Positions 50,832 through 60,657 of a DNA stretch of 64,000 nt are shown one piece after another. The first letter of the stretch is position 1. Each line of letters opens with the position of its first letter. The stretch is from Bacteroidota bacterium (GTDB lineage: Bacteria; Bacteroidota; Bacteroidia; Chitinophagales; Chitinophagaceae): NCBI GenBank assembly GCA_016711825.1, contig JADJSG010000010.1, positions 167,001-231,000 on the forward strand. The letters run 5' to 3'. The notes below the pieces were generated by a model, which was given only the letters and a program-made list of their open reading frames with translations, searched no databases and was not told where the DNA came from. The position numbers and the translations under genes are program-made.

Positions 50832-51366
50832 ATGAATAATTTATTAGAAAAATGGAAAACCAGAATTCCAAAATATAGTGAGGCCCATAAAGACTTATTT
50901 ACCTCACTTTCACAAAAGTTTGGAGCAGAGGGAGAGAAGAAAATCAACCTTGGAAAACATTTTAGTACTAACTATGAATTATATCTCTATGCTTTTTTCT
51001 TAGGGCTATACAATAATGAATGTGCCCCAATCCCTGATAGTGAAAAGAAAACGGATTTTAGCCACCATATTCAGCATTGGGAAGTAAGACAACAGTATCG
51101 ACACGTAAGGACTTTGCGAATTTGCAAGAAAATATTTTCATAGCACTATTAGCCAAAACTCACATCGATTTAGTCGCTCTTGAAAAGGAGAATTGGACGA
51201 AGACGATGCAGTGAAAGCTCTTATTAAAACTATGGAATCATACACTAACGGTGGTCTTATTTTAATAAAAGAGAAGTTAGAAGAAAATCCTAACTTCTTT
51301 CTTCAATCAACCTCATTTTTGGATATGATTTTGGGAGCTAAGATAAAATCTGATAGTGTTATATAA
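50832..51366 (+). CDS. Unknown defence-operon protein (frame interrupted twice)
   Basis: The visible frame has 103 residues (MNNLLEKWKTRIPKYSEAH...). Adding one G at 51079-51081 and one at 51187-51188 gives about 178 residues. The continuation reads SKTTVSTRKDFANLQENIF, then LDEDDAVKALIKTMESY, ending GAKIKSDSVI at 51366. It is helical with no catalytic motif I can name. It starts 1 bp after the SMC-like ATPase, so it is the last member of the operon. It is longer than DndE and has no obvious similarity to it. Confidence 0.65.
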
Positions 51367-52459
51367 AACAACTTGCACAACCTTCAGTCTCTGCATCGTC
51401 TAAAATGTCGAGCAAATAAGGTGATTGCATTTTGCTTTTTTTGTTTTCAGTTCGTTTAATATATTCTTCTTTAATACGTTTTATACGTTCGGGCTTTATC
51501 AAATCTGATAATGGTTCATCTTGTATCCAGGTATAGCCGTCCTTCTCGTATTCCATGGCTTGTATGAATAGTTCTGGATGTTGCTCATAGAGCCAAACCC
51601 ACTCAATTTTTTGCTGATAAAAACAAAAAAAACAACCTGAGCGACTTCTTGCATAAGTGGATGATTTGCCATTAATTTCAAAATCTACTTCCTTATAGTA
51701 AGCTGGTACACCAACACCTGATTCTTCTAAAATTCTGAATACATCATCTCTTATGATAATATCTTCGTTGTCAATTAAAGGAAAATTAGGTTCCTTAGAA
51801 AGTGGATAATTGGTGTTTTTTAAAAATTTAAAAACAGCAGCATTAAATTCTTTAGCGCCTAGGTCTAATAAATGATTCAGCTTTTGTTGTTGATTGTATG
51901 TAGTAGATAATGGAGAATGAATAATTTCATTAGCACGTTCTGTTTTCGCATTCATATTTAACCCTCCATATAAACTATTGACTAATTGAATATTTGAATT
52001 TGCTAAAAATTTAGAAATGACATCTTCACTCCAAATGTTTTTTCTGTAAGGAAATATTGACTGAATATTTGGTTTTTTAGAGATATAACCTTCACGTTCT
52101 TCATCGCCTCGAATGCCAACATAGGAAATAACAGGGTCGTTGCCAACGAATTTTTCAAAGGGTTCTAGTTTTAATTTTTTGGTACACCATCTAGCGTTTG
52201 AAGATGGTAAGTAACCGCCATAGATTTTGATAAAGTGATCGAATGGATTTGATTCTACCGAGGCATTTATTTTTGTAATTTTTTTGCCTAAATAAATTTC
52301 AAGATTTTCTATGAGCTGGTATGTTTCATCTAATTCTTTTCCTGTATCAGAAGTGTAATACTCGATATCCAAATTTGGATATTTATTTTTCATGTAAATA
52401 GCTAATGCAGCACTGTCTTTGCCGCCCGAAATTCCTAATACATGTCTGACTTTAATCAT
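51359..52459 (-). CDS. PAPS-reductase-like ATP pyrophosphatase, SspD/DndC family
   Basis: A 366-residue adenylating enzyme of the DNA phosphorothioation type. It has the PP-loop SGGKDSAALAIYM at the N terminus, ARWCTKKLKLEPF, GIRGDEEREGY and SGCFFCFYQQKIEWVWL. The cysteines in RWC, GCFFC and the C-terminal GCASCF could hold an Fe-S cluster or carry sulfur. The family activates the DNA backbone for sulfur insertion. Its start overlaps the SspC-like gene by 8 bp (52452-52459). Its end overlaps the convergent gene by 8 bp. Its position after SspB and SspC favours SspD over DndC or CysH; a metabolic PAPS reductase is unlikely in this setting. Confidence 0.85.
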   Translation of the reverse strand: MIKVRHVLGISGGKDSAALAIYMKNKYPNLDIEYYTSDTGKELDETYQLIENLEIYLGKKITKINASVESNPFDHFIKIYGGYLPSSNARWCTKKLKLEPFEKFVGNDPVISYVGIRGDEEREGYISKKPNIQSIFPYRKNIWSEDVISKFLANSNIQLVNSLYGGLNMNAKTERANEIIHSPLSTTYNQQQKLNHLLDLGAKEFNAAVFKFLKNTNYPLSKEPNFPLIDNEDIIIRDDVFRILEESGVGVPAYYKEVDFEINGKSSTYARSRSGCFFCFYQQKIEWVWLYEQHPELFIQAMEYEKDGYTWIQDEPLSDLIKPERIKRIKEEYIKRTENKKSKMQSPYLLDILDDAETEGCASCFI

Positions 52460-55400
52460 CTAAAAGTTCATTTAATAAATTAATTAGAACTGCAATGTCG
52501 GTAATTTTATCATTACTTAATTGCTTTTTTACATTTTTTTCAGTTTCAATAACTTGTTTATTCTTTTTCTGTGGTATTCGAATTGTTTTATCTTTAGTAT
52601 GTTGATTAAAGGTATCTATTTTTAAATTAAAGACTTTCTCTGTGTTCTCATCAAAGTCTTCTTTCGACAACGTATTTAAGCTGTCAATTTCAGCAATTAA
52701 GTTCTTTGTATTATCATACAATACTTTTTCTTGTTCGTCTGTTATCTTTTCCAATGTATTGCCAATAACGCCAAATACGAGCGAATTTAACCATGCTTTC
52801 TTATCATCTATTTGAGAATCTATACGTTGAACAAAAGATTTTTGATTTGGCATTAATAAATGTCTTCTTAAATGCTTGTAACGAAATTGAAATTTCTTTT
52901 GATAGATTTCAAAGTCTAGTCCTTCTTCAAAATATTCATCCAATAGAAACGATTCAAATCTTCCAACTAAATCATCATAGCAAGAACGAAGTTCTTTAAT
53001 TGAACTTTTAATTAAGTTTGTGTATTCAGTTATCGTTGCAGGTTTTGAAAAATCTGTTTCTTTGTAGCCATAGGCGGTTGGTAATTCTTGAAATAGTAAT
53101 TTTTCTGGATCTTTAGACTTGGCAATAAAATCTCTTAACATCAATGTATTAGATGTTAAACGTTGCGTTTGTTTTGCATATAATGGCAAGTCTCTATAAA
53201 AAGTTAGAAATGGTTTAACGGTTTCAATAAAGCTGGATTTAGAACCTTTTGTTTTTTGTTCTAATCCAAAGTAATCTCGGTAACAATTGAAAATATCAAG
53301 TTTAGGTCCTTGGATATCAAATGATTTTATTGAAAACCCTTCTGGTTTTTTACTTATTAAGACTAAAACTTCTTCAGTAAATGTAGCCATAAACATATCA
53401 TCTTGAAATATAGCAAAATCATCACGAGTTAAAAACAAAAAAGTAGGTATCCAAAATTCTATTAATCCCTTCTTGAGTTTAAACGGCTCTTTGCTTAGTA
53501 TGTCAATTAAATCTGAAATGTTTCTTCTGTTACTTTTTGCACTATGTAAAAAGTCAACACTTTCTTTCCATAAATAATTAAAGGAGTTGGTTTCGCTAAC
53601 ATTGTAATTTGTGCTTGAAGAGCTAGCGACAAAGCTTATATCGTTATTTTTTAACAAGGTTAAGAAGATAGTTTTTTCAGGTGGATATTTATCATATTGA
53701 AACCCTAAATCTACTTTATCCCAATTGTTAATTAATGCATTGAAATAACCATTCTTAGCAGTGTTAATAGAAGCAGAAATTTTATGTTTATTGACTAATT
53801 CATTATTGAATCGAGGCGCTTGATGATAAAATTACTTGACAAATTTTACTTAATTGTCCATTAAATTCTCTTTTAGAATTGATGTTTTTTTCTTCTCCAT
53901 TAAATATCCATATTACTTCTTTTTGTTTTGTAAAATAATTATTTAAGATTTTATGGTTCAAAATGGTTTGATACCGAATGGCTATATTTCTAAATTCTTT
54001 ATAAGCTACTTTGTCATCTATGTTTTGTTCCATAGCCTTATTAGCTTTTTCTATTTCAGTAAGTAAGTCTTTGATTGTTTTTGGGTTCTTGTAGTACCCA
54101 AATAGTATTGCTTGATTATTGTTTTTTGACTTCTTTATTATATCCTCTTTTTTAATTTTAGGATTAAATATTAAATTGATAAATCCATCAATTTCATTTA
54201 TAGGATTTTCAACTATTGGTTCAGATGAAATTCTGTATTCAAATAGTCGAGGTGCTCCTTTTTCGAAAGTTTCTTTTTTTGCAACAATTGGTGGTAAATC
54301 ATAATTTTTTTGCAACATAGTTGCGATGTCTACAATTTCCTCAATTTCATTCGCTACTTTAATTAATTCTAAATTAATATCTACATCAGTTCCTTCATAT
54401 GGAACATATCTGTTATTATAATTTTGATAGCGTATTATTTTTTTAGACTCTAATTGAGCTATATATTTTTCAGGGTTACTAATGCCTAAGAAACTACTTA
54501 GGTATTCATTGATATTATATTTATTTAAATCTGCTGATTGCTTTCCTATTATGTTTAATAAACCAATTACTTTTACAATACTTAAATATGTTACAGTATC
54601 ATTTTCAAAATGATTTTCTACTGATTCAATTGCTCGAAAAACAGATGACCATCCTGTGTAGTCTACGTTAAATTTTGTATTGAGTAACATCAGAAGCGAA
54701 TTCATTAGATAAAGAAAAGATATTTAGTTTCTTTAATAATGAAATTGATTCGGTCAATTGCTTCTTTGAAATAATAGCTTTTTCTTCATCTGCTAATTTT
54801 TCTGATGCAAGAAATAGTAATTGCTCAATAGGTTCATTGAATGTTACTTCTTTAAAACGACCTTTTACTTTTGTCCATTCTTGTTTTTGGCTATTTTTTA
54901 GTTCTACAGCATATGCATCAAAGTTTTGATGAATAGTTGTCAATAAAATGATATTATGATCAGAGTTATTTGCAAACTCTGCCAATTGCTGTACAAAATA
55001 TAATTCTTCTTCTGGTTTGTTATTTGCAGCAAATTCTAAAAACTTGCCAAACTCATCAATAGAAATAATTAATAAAGGATTCTTTTTGCCTAAAGAATGA
55101 TAGCTTGTATATATTTCATTGAAAATATCATTACTGCTACTTTTATTAGCATTTAAATCAAAATATTCTGCAAATACATCTTTGATGGATTTTGCTTCAC
55201 CTACTATATTTATAAAGTCTACTTTATACTCTGTTGTATCTTTTAATTTAAAATATTTCTTGTCCTTATTTAATGTTTTTTGAAGTGCTAATAAAAATGA
55301 TGATTTCCCTGTACCATAAGAGCCAATAATAGAAAATGAACGATTCCCGTTGTTAAAACTAGTGAATATGTCATCTACAACTCTAATTGCATTAGGTGTA

Positions 55401-55468
55401 GGATAATAAATTAAATCCCTGTTCTTATCTCGTAAAATATTTACCGAAAGGTTACTCTTAGTTTTCAT
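52452..55468 (-). CDS. P-loop ATPase, SspC-like (frame interrupted twice)
   Basis: About 1,005 residues after correction. The N-terminal part (55468-54668) has Walker A IIGSYGTGKSSFLLA and Walker B ISIDEFGKFLE. The middle (54705-53803) and C-terminal part (53822-52452) are largely helical with no other named motif. Removing one base from the T4 run at 54673-54676 gives VTQYKFNVDYTGWSS. An indel at about 53811-53820 leads into RFNNELVNKHKISASINTA. The three pieces are thus one protein. It overlaps the SspB-like gene by 11 bp (55458-55468) and the SspD-like gene by 8 bp, so all three are coupled. In SspBCD systems this ATPase drives DNA engagement. Confidence 0.8.
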
Positions 55469-56351
55469 AGTACTTATTTAATATCTCCAATGGGTCTATA
55501 CGCTTTTCAAATTGCAATTCTTTTATTCCTGCATGGTCACTATACTTAACAAACTTAAATTTTTTATTATTGGATAAACTTTCAATTTTATTAATCAAAC
55601 CAGTTCTGGTTATTGCAAAAATTGATGCTAACGAGTTGTCTTCAATTTCTAAACTTCTTACATTCACAGACCGTTCAAATCTGTCATCTGATAATATTGC
55701 ATATAAAAGAATTTCTTCTGGAATATCATCTCTGTCTTTATTTTCTATTACTAAATATGATTCTTGTCCTTTTTTAAATTCCGTAATCAAATCAAGCTCA
55801 GTCAGTATTCCTGAAAATGTATCTTCTTTATCTTTTGATTGCAAATCTGTTCTTAAATACATTTTTGTGAATACCCCAAAATCATCATTTAATGTATTTG
55901 TAGAGGTAAGTTTAATATTATTTAACTGACATTTTCTATTAATGAAATCAACGTAGTTTTTTTTAGAAAATTCAATCTTTTCTTTTCTTAATTCATTGAA
56001 AACCCAATTATAAGTAGTAGCCATACCTTTTTTTACGAGGTTATGATGTAAAACCCATAATGTAGCATCGTCTTCTAAAAATGGATCCCATCCTCCATCG
56101 TCAGAGAAGATTTTATGAGCTATTGGTTCTAACTCGTCTTTTTCATTGATTAAATCAAATGCTTTCATCCAGTAACGAATTGAAGAAACCATGTTTTTTC
56201 CCACCCCCAAAAAAACTACAGCATCATTGTCTGTAAATCTTCTTCCTTCTTTTATAAATTCATAGCCTTTTTTCAACCACATATGCCTACAATGGAATGT
56301 ATCGTGACCTGAAAAGGTTAGTTTTGAAGGGTTTTGTGTTACATTTTCCAT
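55458..56351 (-). CDS. DUF4007 protein, SspB-like
   Basis: A 297-residue DUF4007 protein. The family signature is clear: LTFSGHDTFHCRHMWLKKGYE, then FLGVGKNMVSSIRYWMKAF. SspB, the DNA-nicking component of the SspABCD single-strand phosphorothioation system, belongs to this family to my knowledge. It is first in the minus operon and overlaps SspC by 11 bp. It starts at ATG 56351 with a free upstream spacer of 213 bp that must hold the operon promoter. It is AT-rich like the rest of the island. Confidence 0.85.
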   Translation of the reverse strand: MENVTQNPSKLTFSGHDTFHCRHMWLKKGYEFIKEGRRFTDNDAVVFLGVGKNMVSSIRYWMKAFDLINEKDELEPIAHKIFSDDGGWDPFLEDDATLWVLHHNLVKKGMATTYNWVFNELRKEKIEFSKKNYVDFINRKCQLNNIKLTSTNTLNDDFGVFTKMYLRTDLQSKDKEDTFSGILTELDLITEFKKGQESYLVIENKDRDDIPEEILLYAILSDDRFERSVNVRSLEIEDNSLASIFAITRTGLINKIESLSNNKKFKFVKYSDHAGIKELQFEKRIDPLEILNKYYEN

Positions 56352-56564
56352 TTTTTAAAATTCTGTCTCCAAAATAAAGCTATAATTTGTAAATTTATCA
56401 ATTTCCCCCCTTAGGCTTACTAACATTTTTTCCTTCTGAAATCCTACTACCAATTCCTTTGCCAAGTTAATTTGTAAAAATGCCAACAACAGTAAATACA
56501 ACCCATTTATAGTTAAGTATAAGTTTTATCTAATCTTGCATTTCAAAACATTCAAGGTTTATTA

Positions 56565-57134
56565 CTACACCTTCAATATACCCCTAAATCCTCTTCCAGC
56601 ATAGTACGACTGAGCTCCGTTATGGTATACAAACACCTGACCAAAACGATAGTCGGCAAAAAGAGCACCTCCCAGTTGACGCATGGGAGCTGGGGTAAGT
56701 ATCCAACTGGAAGTTTTGGTATCGAATGGGCCCAACTGTTGCAAAGCCCTGTATTGTGCTTCATCGAGCAATGTGATACCCATCGCTTCAGCCATATCTA
56801 CCGCATTGTTTGCAGGTCGATGTTCCTTTCTTGATACCAGACCTTCATAATCGTAACAAACACTTCTTCGTTCCTTTGGACTTTCTGCTACACAATCCAT
56901 AAAAATATATTCGTTGGTCTGGGAATCATACCCCACTACATCGGGTTCTCCATCCGTACGTTCCATTTCATGAAGCGACCAGCATTTTGCTGCTTGCTTA
57001 TTTAGTTTTTCCTCCACCTTTGTCCAGGCAATGCCCTGATGCCGATGAGGATGCTTTTCAAATCGTTTTTTTAATACATGCATCAAGGTTTCATGTTGAG
57101 CAGGTGTCAATATTTTTTGATTCTTTTGTGCCAT
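56565..57134 (-). CDS. DUF4256 family protein
   Basis: A 189-residue conserved cytoplasmic protein with family features: an N-terminal helix pair, WSLHEMERTDGEPDVVGYD, FMDCVAESPKERRSVCYD, EAMGITLLDEAQYRALQ and a GGALFADYRFGQVFVYHNGA C terminus. The function is unknown in the family. It marks the end of the defence island and has a more usual base composition than its left neighbour. Confidence 0.88.
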   Translation of the reverse strand: MAQKNQKILTPAQHETLMHVLKKRFEKHPHRHQGIAWTKVEEKLNKQAAKCWSLHEMERTDGEPDVVGYDSQTNEYIFMDCVAESPKERRSVCYDYEGLVSRKEHRPANNAVDMAEAMGITLLDEAQYRALQQLGPFDTKTSSWILTPAPMRQLGGALFADYRFGQVFVYHNGAQSYYAGRGFRGILKV

Positions 57135-57316
57135 ATCTTTTTTGCTATTTCATCCAATAGGGATGATTTGATTTTCCTTATTAAAAATGTCTATTTTCAA
57201 TCCATAAAGATATAAATCTTTCCAATATTCATTTGTGCATTTTATCGATTAGGTTACCACATATTTCACTTCAGTATTATCTTCGCCGCCTTATATAGCA
57301 TGATTTAGGGTATATA

Positions 57317-58052
57317 ATGAACGATATGGCAATAAAAAAAATGATCAAGTCTGTATTGAAACGCATTCCAATAAGGTTTACCAAAAACCAGCAGTATGAT
57401 TTTCAAACTAAAAAAATCATTGCCAAGGTATGCAAAGCAGATAGCCATTGTATCGACATCGGTTGCCATAAAGGAGAGATATTAGATTTATTTCTACAAT
57501 ATGCCCCTAAAAGGCACCCATTATGCATTTGAACCCATCCCTTCAATGTATAAGGCTTTGTTGCAAAAATACCAGGGACAGCGTTGTGTTATTTCAAATG
57601 TGGCACTGAGTAATGTGAGCGGAGAAGCAAGTTTCAACCATGTAACCTCAAACCCAGCTTATAGTGGCTTACAAAAAAGAGCATACAAAAATGCACACGA
57701 AGCCATTGAAGTCATTACAGTGCGCACCGAACCCTTAGATACTTTATTGCCTTCAAACAACCCTATTACCATGATAAAAATAGATGTGGAAGGTGGCGAA
57801 TTGCTTGTCCTTGAAGGGGCACTCGCTACCATCAAACGATGCAAACCCATCATCATTTTTGAACATGGATTAGGGGCTTCCGAATTTTATGGGGCTAGCC
57901 CAGCAAAGTTGTTTCAATTGCTCACTGATTGTGGCTTACACATTGCTACTTTAAAAAATTGGCTCCACCAAAAGCCTGCCTTTACTGTACAAGAATTTGA
58001 ACAACAGTTTATGCAAAAACTTAATTATTATTTTATTGCTTATCCTTCATAG
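57317..58052 (+). CDS. FkbM-family SAM-dependent methyltransferase (frame interrupted once)
   Basis: About 245 residues after correction. The first frame carries the SAM-binding motif CIDIGCHKGEI. Removing one A from the run at 57509-57512 gives LQYAPKGTHYAFEPIPSMY, the FkbM hallmark (FEP). The second frame continues NVALSNVSGEASF, MIKIDVEGGELLVLEGA and PIIIFEHGLGA. FkbM enzymes are O-methyltransferases of sugars or natural products; the substrate is not known here. ATG 57326 is a possible alternative start. It converges on aroA with a 20-bp overlap of the ends. Confidence 0.87.
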
Positions 58053-59316
58053 CTTCATTTGAACCAGCACATTGAAAACCCAATGCTTGCAATTGTTCAA
58101 AATAATTTGGAAACGATTTCTTCACACATGATGCATCATCCAATACTACTTTAAAACCTTCCAATGCAAACATCGACAATGCCATAGCGATGCGATGATC
58201 ATGAAATGTATTAAAATAAATTGTATCACCCGATGCCTTATAAGCACTATTGTCTATGCTTAATAGCCCCTTGTCAAAATGGAGGTCGATATCTACTTTT
58301 TTCAATTCACTACTTAATGACGCTATGCGATCTGATTCTTTATACTGCAAATGTTGAAGCCCCGTAAAACGAACGTCAGGATATTTAATGGCACAAGCCA
58401 CAATGAGCGGAATGGCTAAATCAGGATAAGCACTAAAATCATAGGTTTGAGCGGGTTTAATCACAGCATCTTCTTTCTTTTTAATATGCAGTTGACTGTA
58501 TTCAAAATACGATTCAATACCCATATCTACAGCCCATGTTTTAATATAGGCATCACCTTGTACGCTGTCTTCTTGCAAACCCGTAACGACAAATGCAACG
58601 GTATTGGACAACATGGCCATGGCATAAAAAAAGCCTAAACTACTCCAGTCGTTTTCAACAAAAAAAGTAATGGGGAAATAGGTTTGTATTGGAATAATGA
58701 TTTGCTTACGTTCAAAAGTGGCATGTACCCCAAACATCTCCATCAAACGCAGGGTCATATGGATATAAGGAGCCGATACTATATCATGGGTGATATTGAT
58801 GACGAGTCCCTTTGTTAGCATCGGAGCAATAAGGCATATTGCAGAAATAAACTGACTCGAAATATGACCTTCAATATTTATGGTTCCACCTTTAAGTGTA
58901 CGCCCTTTGATCAGCAAAGGAGGATAATGCTCGCGTTCGGCATATTGAATATCGGCACCTATCGTGCGCAAAGCTTCTACCAATCCTGAAATAGGTCGTT
59001 GATGCATTCGCTCAGTTCCTTTAAGCAAATATTGACCTGATTCTTGACAGGCTAAAAAAGCAGTGAGAAAGCGAAAGGCCGATCCTGCATCTTCCACATC
59101 TATGGTTTGTAAGTTCGCATGGTCATCGATGAGCCATAATGATTTGAGTAAAATTTGTGTATCAGATGATTCGGATACATTGCTGATATTGGTAAAATCT
59201 CCACAAAGGGCTTGTATCAGCAAAACACGATTGCAGATACTTTTAGAGGCAGGTAAATGGATGACTCCTTGTAGATGATGGTTAAATTGGGGGTAGTAGA
59301 TTATTTTTTCAGTCAT
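58033..59316 (-). CDS. aroA: 3-phosphoshikimate 1-carboxyvinyltransferase (EPSP synthase) AroA
   Basis: The sixth step of the shikimate pathway: phosphoenolpyruvate plus shikimate 3-phosphate gives EPSP. The N terminus HLPASKSICNRVLLIQAL holds the conserved phosphate-binding Lys-Ser, followed by DAGSAFRFLTAFL and, near the C terminus, ESDRIASLSSEL and FNTFHDHRIAMALSMFAL. The start is placed at ATG 59316 (MTEKIIYYPQ), 2 bp after the aroB stop. The frame is open 27 codons further up but that part overlaps aroB. The length of about 427 is normal. Confidence 0.95.
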   Translation of the reverse strand: MTEKIIYYPQFNHHLQGVIHLPASKSICNRVLLIQALCGDFTNISNVSESSDTQILLKSLWLIDDHANLQTIDVEDAGSAFRFLTAFLACQESGQYLLKGTERMHQRPISGLVEALRTIGADIQYAEREHYPPLLIKGRTLKGGTINIEGHISSQFISAICLIAPMLTKGLVINITHDIVSAPYIHMTLRLMEMFGVHATFERKQIIIPIQTYFPITFFVENDWSSLGFFYAMAMLSNTVAFVVTGLQEDSVQGDAYIKTWAVDMGIESYFEYSQLHIKKKEDAVIKPAQTYDFSAYPDLAIPLIVACAIKYPDVRFTGLQHLQYKESDRIASLSSELKKVDIDLHFDKGLLSIDNSAYKASGDTIYFNTFHDHRIAMALSMFALEGFKVVLDDASCVKKSFPNYFEQLQALGFQCAGSNEAMKDKQ

Positions 59317-59318
59317 TA

Positions 59319-60370
59319 TCAATAGGTTTTTATCAATAGTTGTTCCGTCATATTTATGGCAGTTTGTACTTGTGTATCGGTCACTGCTTGTTGCCATACA
59401 CCGAGTCCAACTTGCTTGAGTAAACTCATCTGTATGTTTGTATTGTTTTTTTTATCTTGTTTTATAAATGGTATTAATTCATCAAATGTAAATATACGAT
59501 GTAAGCCTGGAAAAATTCGTTGTTTCATCCACAACAATTGTTCGATGTTTTGCAAGGGCAAGTCAAACATCAAATGGCTCAGCATGAGTTCGTAGATAAG
59601 TCCCAGCATCACAGCTTCACCATGTAAAAGGGCTTGCGTGCTAAGCAAGGAAGCGCTTTCAATGGCATGCCCAATAGTATGTCCCAGATTTAAGGTTTGT
59701 CTGATTTGCTGATCATGCTCGTCTTGCATAACGATACTCTTTTTAAACAAAAAAGCCTCTTTGATGGCTTCTGTTTGGCAAAAATCATCCTTATCCCAAT
59801 GTTGTATTCGATTAAATTGTGATGGCCCTTGCAACAAGGCATGTTTAATCATTTCGGCAATTCCACTTCTCAATACCCTTTCAGATAAGGTGTGCAGAAA
59901 TAAAGGATTTACATATACTGCTTGGGGTGTTGAAAAGTGCCAATCGCATTTTTGATACCCTCAAAGTCGATACCTGTTTTACCTCCCAAAGAGGCATCTA
60001 CCATGGCGAGTAAGGTGGTGGGTATATTGATATAATGAACCCCTCTTTTATATGTTGAGGCTACAAAACCTCCGAGGTCACTCAGCATGCCACCACCTAC
60101 ATTGATTAGTAAAGTATGTTTGGTGGCCTGGTATTGAAACAGTTGTTGCCATACATGATGACATACATCAAGTTGTTTGTTTGACTCCCCCGATGGTATT
60201 ACAATCGAATAGCTGTTAGCAAAGTATGGAATTATTTTTTTAAGGACTGGTACACAAAATCCATGGGTATTGGCATCTGACAATATAATGATTTGGTCAT
60301 AGACACCTTCATGTACCCATTGTACAAGTGACGCGTTTTCGGCTTCATTATATAGCTGGGTATTCATCAT
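59319..60370 (-). CDS. aroB: 3-dehydroquinate synthase AroB (frame interrupted once)
   Basis: The second step of the shikimate pathway (DAHP to 3-dehydroquinate), NAD and metal dependent. The first frame (60370-59909) shows IIILSDANTHGFC, PSGESNKQ, NVGGGMLSDLGGFVASTYKR and DASLGGKTGIDFEGIKN. The second (to 59319) shows RSGIAEMIKHALL and NLGHTIGHAIES, both metal-binding. Adding one T to the pair at 59922-59923 (an A in coding) joins them as QHPKAVYVNPLFLHTL. The protein is then about 351 residues, the usual size. It overlaps its upstream neighbour by 4 bp and is followed by aroA. Confidence 0.94.
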
Positions 60371-60657
60371 AATGTGAGTATTTGATTGGCAGAAAATGCC
60401 ATAGGTGGTTTATCGAACCATTGTTTTACCTGGGTCCATGTTTCCTTAAACAATTCCGAATTTCGATACAATGCTAAAAACTCAGGGGCTTGCCAAAGAC
60501 TGTAAGTATAAAACACGCAATCATCATCATGGTCTTGCCACAGGGCTAAATGGGTGCATCCTTCTACATTACGAATGAGTGATTTTCGAAGTTCAAAAAG
60601 AGCTTTGAAATCTGCTACATGGGTTGCTTTAAAACTGAGCTTTACAATTCGTATCAT
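60367..60657 (-). CDS. Antibiotic biosynthesis monooxygenase (ABM)-fold protein
   Basis: 96 residues with the dimeric alpha+beta ABM outline: VKLSFKATHVADFKALFEL, VEGCTHLALWQD, FYTYSLWQAPEFLALYRNS and ETWTQVKQWF. Such small proteins are monooxygenases or heme/quinone-related enzymes, often of unclear role. It overlaps both neighbours by 4 bp, so it is translated as part of the operon with aroB and aroA. Confidence 0.82.
   Translation of the reverse strand: MIRIVKLSFKATHVADFKALFELRKSLIRNVEGCTHLALWQDHDDDCVFYTYSLWQAPEFLALYRNSELFKETWTQVKQWFDKPPMAFSANQILTL

Noticed and set aside
52452..55468. Three separate proteins (266, 300 and 401 residues) between the SspD- and SspB-like genes
   Set aside because: Single-base corrections give one continuous protein, as expected for an SspC-like ATPase between SspB and SspD. 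The third piece has no proper start codon.
46234..56351. Prophage or integrative element
   Set aside because: No integrase, structural phage gene, transposase, tRNA or direct-repeat ends were seen; only base composition and gene content mark it as an island.
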